21,074 nucleotides of DNA from AP-16 sp036395835 (GTDB lineage: Bacteria > Pseudomonadota > Alphaproteobacteria > Rhizobiales > Xanthobacteraceae): contig DASWCW010000103.1 in NCBI GenBank assembly GCA_036395835.1, positions 1-21,074 of the forward strand, given 5' to 3'. The position numbers were made by a program, and so were the translations under genes. The notes beneath the pieces were generated by a model, which saw nothing but the letters and a program-made list of their open reading frames with translations, ran no database searches and had not been told where the DNA came from. Below are positions 13,480 through 21,074 of this stretch, one piece after another. The stretch's first letter is position 1. Every line of letters starts with the position of its first letter.

Positions 13480-13571
13480 GTAGCCCGGATGCAGCGAAGC
13501 GAAATCCGGGGTCCCGAGATAATCCGATCCCGGATTGCGCGCCCGCTCCGCGGGCACTTGATCCGGGCTAC
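13480..13571. repeat. GC-rich inverted repeat between convergent hbd and tlpA
   Basis: GTAGCCCGGATGCAGCGAAG at the left end and ATCCGGGCTAC (13561-13571) at the right end are inverted, and CCGGG blocks recur between them. The element matches a type of intergenic repeat common in Rhizobiales genomes as I know them. The hairpin could act as a two-way terminator. The right arm contains the tlpA stop codon (TAG at 13568-13570 on the minus strand). Confidence 0.75.
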
Positions 13572-14224
13572 CCCGCGATTATCGCGCTCACCAGCTTCAG
13601 GGCGTCCTCGCTCGACCATTCGGCCGGGCCGGCAAGCATGCCGAGCTCGCAACCCTGCGGGTCGACGAGGAGCGTGGTCGGCATGCCGAATGCCCAGCCC
13701 GCGGCTTTGAGATCCTGGAACACCTTGGCGCTCGGGTCGGCGTAATAGGCCAGATGCTCGACGCCGGTCTCGCGCAGCCAGGCTTTGGGCTTCTCCGCGT
13801 CGCGCGTGTCGATGTTGATCGCGACGACCTGGAAGCCCGGGCCGCCGAGCCGTACCTGCAAGCCGTCGAGCGCCGGCATCTCCTTGCGGCAGGGCACGCA
13901 CCAAGTGGCCCACAGGTTGAGCAGCACCGCCCGGCCGCGCCATTCGCCGAGCGTCTTCTGGTTTCCCGAGCCGTCGAAGAACGCCAGATCCGGAACACGG
14001 CGCGGCTCTCGCGCGACCGCGACCGCGGCGACTTCGCCGCGCGCCAGCGGCGCGATGCGCCGCACCGTCTCCAGCGCCGGGCGGCAGGCCGCCTCGACGT
14101 CATTGCGCCCAAAGCCGCCCATCCCGTATACCGCCGCGAGCCCGGCCGCGGCCGCCGCGGCGAGCGCCACGAGAGACAGCCGAGGGAGGCGCGCGGGCCG
14201 TTCTTCATCGCGTCGATCGGTCAT
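13568..14224 (-). CDS. tlpA: Membrane-anchored thioredoxin-like TlpA protein
   Basis: A periplasmic thiol:disulfide reductase held in the inner membrane by its N-terminus. In Bradyrhizobium, TlpA reduces copper-delivery partners for cytochrome aa3 assembly. The 218 residues have an N-terminal membrane anchor (about 16-34, SLVALAAAAAAGLAAVYGM) and a thioredoxin domain with NLWATWCVPCRKEMPAL. The redox pair is C109/C112, and the cis-proline is P182 in GMPTTLLVD. Two further cysteines, C47 and C192, have the same spacing to the active site as the structural disulfide I recall for Bradyrhizobium TlpA (10-155, active site 72-75). ATG at 14224 was chosen; a GTG at 14230 is also possible and ribosome signals are weak. 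It is divergent from argH with only 26 bp between starts. The stop lies in a repeat. Confidence 0.9.
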   Translation of the reverse strand: MTDRRDEERPARLPRLSLVALAAAAAAGLAAVYGMGGFGRNDVEAACRPALETVRRIAPLARGEVAAVAVAREPRRVPDLAFFDGSGNQKTLGEWRGRAVLLNLWATWCVPCRKEMPALDGLQVRLGGPGFQVVAINIDTRDAEKPKAWLRETGVEHLAYYADPSAKVFQDLKAAGWAFGMPTTLLVDPQGCELGMLAGPAEWSSEDALKLVSAIIAG

Positions 14225-14250
14225 CGGCACAGCCTATAAATGGACGAGCC

Positions 14251-15639
14251 ATGAGCAACAAGATGTGGGGCGGCCGGTTCGGCTCGGAGCCCGATGCTAT
14301 CATGGAAGAAATCAACGCTTCGATCGGCGTCGACCGCGTGCTCTATGCCCAGGACATCGCGGCGTCCAAGGCGCACGCCGAAATGCTGGCGCAGCAAGGC
14401 ATCCTCTCCGGCGAAGATGCCGGCAAGATCGCGCAAGGCCTCGACACGATCCTGGCGGAGATCGAGAGCGGCAAGTTCTCCTTCGAGCGCGCGCTGGAGG
14501 ACATTCATACCCACGTCGAAGCGCGGCTCGAGGAGCTGATCGGGCCGGCGGCGGGCAGGCTGCACGCCGCGCGCTCGCGCAACGACCAGATCGCAACCGA
14601 TTTCAAGCTCTGGGTCCGCGAAGCGATCGGGCGATTGGACGCCGCGCTCGCCGACTACCAGCGGGCACTCGCGACCAAAGCGCTCGACCACGCCGGCACC
14701 CTGATGCCGGGGTTGACCCACATGCAGACGGCGCAGCCGGTGACCTTCGGCCATTATCTGCTCGCCTATGTGGAAATGGCGGGCCGCGACCGCGGCCGGT
14801 TCGCAGACGCGCGCACGAGGCTCAACGAGTGCCCGCTCGGCGCGGCGGCGCTCGCCGGCACCTCGCTTCCGATCGACCGCGACATGACCGCGGCCGCGCT
14901 GGGCTTCGATCGACCGACGGCGAATTCCATCGATGCCGTTGCCGACCGCGACTTCGTGCTGGAAACCCTGGCGGCGGCGGCGATCGCGGCCGTGCACCTG
15001 TCGCGCCTCGCCGAGGAGATCGTGATCTTCACTTCACCGCTGACGGGATTGCTGGCGCTGTCGGACAAGTTCACCACCGGGTCCTCGATCATGCCGCAGA
15101 AGCGCAATCCCGACGCGGCGGAGCTGGTGCGAGCCAAGGCCGGGCGGATCATCGGGGCGCTTACCGCGCTGCTCGCGGTCATGAAGGGCCTGCCGCTCGC
15201 GTATCAGAAGGATATGCAGGAGGATAAGGCAGCCACGATCGATGCGCTCGCCGCGCTCGAGCTCTCGGTTGCCGCCATGGCCGGAATGGTGCGCGACATG
15301 GAGCCCGACATGGCTCGCATGAAGAAGGCCGCAGCCGCCGGCTATTCGACCGCGACCGATCTCGCCGATTGGCTGGTGCGCAAGGGACTGCCGTTCCGGG
15401 AAGCGCACCATGTCACCGGCCGGATCGTGGCGGCGGCGGAAAGCGGCGGGGTGCCGCTCCACCGCTTTCCGCTGGCCTCGATGCAGGCCATCGAACCGCG
15501 CATCGAAGAGGATGCCTTGGCGCTGCTCACGGCGGAGCGCTCGGTCAAGAGCCGCACGAGCTTTGGCGGCACGGCGCCCGTCAACGTGCGGCGGGAAGCG
15601 CGGAAATGGCTCAAGAAGCTCGATAAAGAGCGGGCATGA
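14251..15639 (+). CDS. argH: Argininosuccinate lyase
   Basis: Splits argininosuccinate into arginine and fumarate, the last step of arginine synthesis in the cytoplasm. The 462 residues carry the fumarase/aspartase superfamily landmarks in order: SNKMWGGRF at the N-terminus, DIHTHVEARLEELIGPAAGRLHAARSRND (residues 84-112 region), GLTHMQTAQPVTF with H157, and the signature GSSIMPQKRNPD (277-288) with the catalytic serine. Length is normal. The ATG at 14251 begins the family N-terminus, but a Shine-Dalgarno sequence is not evident. TATAAA at 14236-14241 is the only promoter-like box in the short gap to tlpA. The lptM-like and lysA genes follow on the same strand, which suggests an amino-acid biosynthesis operon. 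Confidence 0.97.
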   Translation: MSNKMWGGRFGSEPDAIMEEINASIGVDRVLYAQDIAASKAHAEMLAQQGILSGEDAGKIAQGLDTILAEIESGKFSFERALEDIHTHVEARLEELIGPAAGRLHAARSRNDQIATDFKLWVREAIGRLDAALADYQRALATKALDHAGTLMPGLTHMQTAQPVTFGHYLLAYVEMAGRDRGRFADARTRLNECPLGAAALAGTSLPIDRDMTAAALGFDRPTANSIDAVADRDFVLETLAAAAIAAVHLSRLAEEIVIFTSPLTGLLALSDKFTTGSSIMPQKRNPDAAELVRAKAGRIIGALTALLAVMKGLPLAYQKDMQEDKAATIDALAALELSVAAMAGMVRDMEPDMARMKKAAAAGYSTATDLADWLVRKGLPFREAHHVTGRIVAAAESGGVPLHRFPLASMQAIEPRIEEDALALLTAERSVKSRTSFGGTAPVNVRREARKWLKKLDKERA

Positions 15640-15715
15640 CCGTCACCGAAAAGCCAAAGGGCTCGCGTATGGCAGGCCGATTCTGCTATGTTGCGCCGCG
15701 TCGAGGGGAGCGCTC

Positions 15716-15946
15716 GTGATCCGGTCCATTCGCAGCCTGCCGCTTGTGGTGCTGGGCATTCTCGTGCTCGGGCTCTCCGGCTGCGGGCGCAAGGGACCGC
15801 TCGATCTGCCGCCCAGCGCCGCGATCAATCAGCCGCCAGGGGCCGCGGCCGCCGCCGCCGAGGCTCCGGAGGTCGGGCCCGATGGCCGCCCGGTCGCCCC
15901 TCCGGGCAAGAAGAAACGGCTTCCGATCGACGCGCTGCTCGACTGA
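15716..15946 (+). CDS. lptM: LptM/YifL-like small lipoprotein
   Basis: A 76-residue lipoprotein. It has a basic, hydrophobic signal peptide and a lipobox ending in Cys23: VLGILVLGLSGC followed by GRKGPLDLP, the exact hallmark of the LptM/YifL family. In enterobacteria LptM helps the lipopolysaccharide translocon LptD/LptE mature. The rest is proline/alanine-rich and ends with a basic KKKRLP segment, so most of the mature chain is probably disordered. Translation starts at GTG 15716 with GGGGAG five bases upstream. Placement directly before lysA (7 bp gap) is the order known for yifL-type genes in many proteobacteria. Function by homology rests on a very short motif. Confidence 0.85.
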   Translation: MIRSIRSLPLVVLGILVLGLSGCGRKGPLDLPPSAAINQPPGAAAAAAEAPEVGPDGRPVAPPGKKKRLPIDALLD

Positions 15947-15953
15947 ACCCGAG

Positions 15954-17234
15954 ATGCACCATTTCGCCTATCGCGACGGCGTGCTCCACGCCGAGGGGGT
16001 GAGCATCGCCGCCTTGGCCGAGGCGGTCGGCACGCCGTTCTATTGCTATTCGACCGCGACGATCGAGCGCCATTACCGGGTGTTCGCCGGCGCATTCGCG
16101 GACGTGCCATCGCTGATCTGCTACGCCATGAAAGCGAATTCGAACCAGGCCGTCGTCGCCACGCTGGCGCGGCTGGGCGCGGGCGCCGACGTCGTGTCCG
16201 AAGGCGAGCTCAAGCGGGCGCGGCTTGCGGGCATTCCGCCCGACCGCATCATGTTCTCCGGGGTCGGCAAGAGTGCGCGAGAGCTCGCGCTTGCGGTCGA
16301 GGAAGGCATCCTCTGCGTCAATGTCGAATCCCAGCCCGAGCTCACCCTGCTCGCCGAAATTGCCGCGGCGAAACGCCGAACCATCGCCATTTCGATCCGC
16401 GTCAATCCCGATATCGACCCGCGCACCCATGCCAAGATTTCGACCGGCAGGGCCGAGAACCAGTTCGGGATTCCGATCAGCCGCGCGCGCGAGGTGTATG
16501 CGCTCGCCGCCAAGCTGCCCGGCGTGCGCGTGGCGGGCGTCGACATGCACATCGGCAGCCAGATCACCGCGCTCGAGCCGTTCGCGCAGGCGTTCGCGCT
16601 GCTGTCGGATTTCGTGCGCCTGCTGCGCGCCGACGGCCACCGCATCGATCACATCGACGTCGGCGGCGGGCTCGGCATTCCGTATCGCGAGGACAACGAG
16701 CCGCCGCCGCATCCCGACGCCTATGCGGACGTGGTCAAGCGCGCGATCCGCGGGCTCGACTGCCGGCTGATCCTGGAGCCGGGACGGCTGTTGGTCGGCA
16801 ACGCCGGAATCCTGGCGACGCGGGTGCTCTACGTGAAGCGCGGCGAGACCAAGACCTTCGTGGTGGTCGACGCGGGCATGAACGATCTCGTGCGTCCGAC
16901 GCTCTATGAGGCGCATCACGAGGTGCGCTCCGTGGCCGAGCGCAATTCCGGCACGCGCATCCTCGCCGACGTGGTCGGCCCGTTGTGCGAATCCGGCGAC
17001 TTCCTCGCGCGCCGGCGCGAGCTTGCGGAGCCTAGCGCCGGCGATCTTCTCGCGCTGATGTCGACGGGCGCCTATGGGGCGGTGCAAGCAGGAACCTACA
17101 ACACGCGCCCGCTCGTGCCCGAAGTGCTCGTTCGCGGCAAGCAATGGGCGCTCGTTCGCCCGCGGCTCGAGGTCGAGCAATTGATCGCGCTCGACCGCCT
17201 GCCGCCCTGGCTTGCGGCCCATGGATCCGGGTGA
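15954..17234 (+). CDS. lysA: Diaminopimelate decarboxylase
   Basis: PLP-dependent enzyme making L-lysine from meso-diaminopimelate in the cytoplasm. The 426 residues form the alanine-racemase-like barrel and a C-terminal beta domain. The PLP lysine is K60 in LICYAMKANSNQAVV. HIGSQI (about 200-205) and HIDVGGGLGIPY follow, then LEPGRLLVGNAG, which binds the phosphate. GPLCESGDFL and MSTGAYGAVQAGTYNTRP complete the active site at the dimer interface. The Cys in GPLCESGD is the expected active-site residue from the second subunit. The ATG at 15954 is seven bases after the lptM stop; there is no strong ribosome site, so coupling with lptM is likely. Confidence 0.97.
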   Translation: MHHFAYRDGVLHAEGVSIAALAEAVGTPFYCYSTATIERHYRVFAGAFADVPSLICYAMKANSNQAVVATLARLGAGADVVSEGELKRARLAGIPPDRIMFSGVGKSARELALAVEEGILCVNVESQPELTLLAEIAAAKRRTIAISIRVNPDIDPRTHAKISTGRAENQFGIPISRAREVYALAAKLPGVRVAGVDMHIGSQITALEPFAQAFALLSDFVRLLRADGHRIDHIDVGGGLGIPYREDNEPPPHPDAYADVVKRAIRGLDCRLILEPGRLLVGNAGILATRVLYVKRGETKTFVVVDAGMNDLVRPTLYEAHHEVRSVAERNSGTRILADVVGPLCESGDFLARRRELAEPSAGDLLALMSTGAYGAVQAGTYNTRPLVPEVLVRGKQWALVRPRLEVEQLIALDRLPPWLAAHGSG

Positions 17235-17267
17235 AGACCCCGTCGTCGCGCCGCGCCGGATTGTCAT

Positions 17268-17317
17268 TTCCGGCCAAGCGCTTGCGGTTCCCGGATTTTG
17301 GCCGGAACCGGGGAACC
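17268..17317. other. Two interleaved inverted repeats downstream of lysA
   Basis: TTCCGGCCAA (17268-17277) and TTGGCCGGAA (17298-17307) are perfectly inverted with a 20-base loop. GGTTCCC (17286-17292), inside that loop, can pair with GGGAACC (17311-17317). The two pairings interleave, so in RNA they would form a pseudoknot or exclude each other. No T-tract follows at once. The element lies 34-83 bp past lysA and about 95 bp before the next gene. Confidence 0.55.
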
Positions 17318-17360
17318 GGGGCGCATCAAAGTCACTTTACCGGCTGTTGCCGCGAGAAAA

Positions 17361-17389
17361 TTGCCGGCATGAATGCTAAAGTCTAGATT
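17361..17389 (+). promoter_or_regulatory. Candidate promoter of the TIGR02302 gene
   Basis: TTGCCG (17361-17366) and TAGATT (17384-17389) are separated by 17 bases, close to the sigma-70 pattern. The predicted transcript would start near 17396, eight bases before the GGAGG ribosome site at 17404-17408. Confidence 0.45.
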
Positions 17390-17412
17390 CGCGTGATCCG
17401 CCCGGAGGACCT

Positions 17413-20028
<2,616 letters not shown>

Positions 20029-20165
20029 CCGCCGGCACCGCAGTACCTTCCCGCGTTCATCAAACAAGGAAGCGAAACCAAAGGTTTAGGGCAGTTCATT
20101 TCGCCAGAAAACATCCTTCGATTGCGCAAACTTTTTCATTTAAAACTTACACTGGTGCACGCGAT
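20029..20165. other. AT-richer spacer between the TIGR02302 gene and the RES toxin
   Basis: A 137 bp gap between convergent genes. It contains a short palindrome AAACC-aaa-GGTTT (20075-20087) and an AT-rich run around 20129-20150, both unlike the surrounding GC-rich DNA. No gene or clear terminator is seen. The change in composition probably marks the edge of the acquired toxin-antitoxin segment. Confidence 0.4.
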
Positions 20166-20684
20166 CTAATCCCAGGAAAGCTGATTTTTCGGAAGCCGGC
20201 CGCTCGGGTCGAAGACCCTGACCTGACGCGGCCGGGCGGCGCTCCAATGCCACAAGACGAGAACCTGATCCTCCGGAGTTGCTGTGAGCGCAAAACTGGG
20301 CACCAGGATGCCGGCCCGACCCTTGGCAATGAGCCGTCGAGCAACATCCCAGGACGGCGGGTCCCTGCCATCCGCGAGATCGGCGGCCCAGGGACAGTTC
20401 AGGTCCGCGAGAGTAACGCCATGCCGGGTCCGGCTGGCATCCGTCCGCAAGTCCGCGATGTCGTCGCAGTCGACGTCGTAGCAGCAAAGGACGCAGGGAT
20501 TGATCTTGAACGCAAATCCCTGGTTGGCCTCCCTGATTGCGCACTCGATCGTCAAACCGAGATAAAGCGCTTCCATCCCCTTCGGGTTGAAGCGCCCGCC
20601 GTCGATGGCGGCACCTTCGCCGGACATCGGCTTGAAGGACCACTTGGGATCGTGCGCCCGATAGCACGTTCCCCGAAACCTCAA
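20166..20684 (-). CDS. RES-domain toxin (NAD+-targeting type)
   Basis: The toxin of a RES/Xre type II module. Studied members (for example MbcT, and ParT) attack NAD+ or modify proteins with ADP-ribose. The 172 residues start RFRGTCYRAHDPKWSFKP, the family N-terminus. GGRFNPKGMEALYLGLTIECAIREANQG (29-56 region) provides R31, Y41 and E47, candidates for the NAD-binding and catalytic residues. VRVFDPSGRLP near the C-terminus gives the late Ser. The start is a TTG at 20684 that overlaps the antitoxin stop as TTGA, so translation is probably coupled. Composition is less GC-extreme than in the preceding genes, as expected for an accessory module. Family assignment is firm; the biochemical target is inferred. 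Confidence 0.9.
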   Translation of the reverse strand: MRFRGTCYRAHDPKWSFKPMSGEGAAIDGGRFNPKGMEALYLGLTIECAIREANQGFAFKINPCVLCCYDVDCDDIADLRTDASRTRHGVTLADLNCPWAADLADGRDPPSWDVARRLIAKGRAGILVPSFALTATPEDQVLVLWHWSAARPRQVRVFDPSGRLPKNQLSWD

Positions 20685-21074
20685 GCGAAGCCGCCCATCG
20701 CCAAGTGATCCAGGTAATTGCGGACGGCCGCGGCCTTACCGGATTTCACCAGGGCTTCCGCAGTGCGGCCGCCGAAGGCGGGAATTCGGTGTGCGCGATA
20801 CCAGGCCATCGCCTGGTCCTTGCCGCCGGCCCACTCCGAGATCAGGCTGATGATCTCCAGCATCTCCTTCACGCGGCTTTGCGTCTTCGGCGCGCGGATG
20901 CGGCTGGGCTTGTATAGTGCTTGGCCCTTTAGTCCGACGGTCTCCGCAAGCTGGACCTTCGACATTCCAAAGCTTTTGGCCACACGCTCGACGGCAACCG
21001 TTCCGACCGGGTCGATAAAGGTAGCAACGAGCGGCGCGTTCTGTCGCGGTCCACGCGTGGCGGCGTAGGTTCTC
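20681..21074 (-). CDS. Xre/MbcA/ParS-type antitoxin with DUF2384 domain, N-terminus cut by window edge
   Basis: Antitoxin partner of the RES protein. The visible 131 residues are open to the right edge, so the true start lies outside. A GTG at 20983 is not the start: the frame continues upstream as FIDPVGTVAVERVAKSFGMS, which matches the family. SKVQLAETVGLKGQALYK is the helix-turn-helix that should bind the operator. The C-terminal toxin-binding domain contains MLEIISLISEWAGGKDQAMAWY and IPAFGGRTAEALVKSGKAAAV, typical of DUF2384, ending YLDHLAMGGFA. The order antitoxin first, toxin second is standard for this type, and the module sits past the end of the conserved gene block. Confidence 0.9.
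   Translation of the reverse strand, partial: RTYAATRGPRQNAPLVATFIDPVGTVAVERVAKSFGMSKVQLAETVGLKGQALYKPSRIRAPKTQSRVKEMLEIISLISEWAGGKDQAMAWYRAHRIPAFGGRTAEALVKSGKAAAVRNYLDHLAMGGFA

Noticed and set aside
17268..17317. Simple rho-independent terminator for lysA
   Set aside because: The stem is strong but no T-tract follows and the loop is 20 bases long, so it is recorded as an unexplained structure instead.

Overview
The window is GC-rich and densely coded. It looks like the chromosome of an alphaproteobacterium of the order Hyphomicrobiales (Rhizobiales), probably near the Bradyrhizobium/Xanthobacter families. The reasons are the protein families present (TIGR02302/DUF4175, a Bradyrhizobium-type TlpA, a twin-transmembrane small protein), the gene order (adenosyltransferase, etfB, etfA, hbd, tlpA, argH, lptM, lysA, TIGR02302) and GC-rich intergenic repeats of the kind common in that group. 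The assignment rests on recognition by eye; no database search was run.

Layout, left to right. Positions 1-1671 hold a partial AlkA-type DNA glycosylase (minus) and gluQ (plus), separated by two inverted copies of an intergenic repeat. Positions 1799-5554 hold ethylmalonyl-CoA mutase (minus), preceded by a small GlsB-like membrane protein, and the divergent crotonyl-CoA carboxylase/reductase gene (plus). Their shared upstream region carries two related inverted repeats. Positions 5607-6824 are an accessory islet: a VapBC toxin-antitoxin pair and the remains of a GIY-YIG nuclease gene with two frameshifts. Positions 6935-9653 hold a YihY/BrkB membrane protein and the divergent methylsuccinyl-CoA dehydrogenase gene. 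Positions 9804-13453 form a plus-strand run: twin-transmembrane protein, ATP:cob(I)alamin adenosyltransferase, etfB, etfA and 3-hydroxybutyryl-CoA dehydrogenase. Positions 13568-17234 hold tlpA (minus), then argH, an LptM-like lipoprotein gene and lysA. Positions 17413-20028 hold a large TIGR02302/DUF4175 protein. The right edge (20166-21074) is a RES/Xre-type toxin-antitoxin pair whose antitoxin runs out of the window.

The strongest functional theme is the ethylmalonyl-CoA pathway for acetyl-CoA assimilation. Ccr makes ethylmalonyl-CoA, Ecm rearranges it to methylsuccinyl-CoA using adenosylcobalamin, and Mcd oxidises that to mesaconyl-CoA with an electron transfer flavoprotein as acceptor. 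The adenosyltransferase (Ecm cofactor) and EtfAB (Mcd electron acceptor) lie in the same 9 kb, so three pathway enzymes and two support functions are close together but in separate transcription units.

I do not see a clearly new multi-gene system. The items most worth a second look are the paired inverted repeats between ecm/glsB and ccr, the decayed GIY-YIG gene that ordinary ORF calling would miss, the apparently leaderless and self-operated vapBC promoter, interleaved inverted repeats between lysA and the DUF4175 gene, and an intergenic repeat that supplies the stop codon of tlpA.
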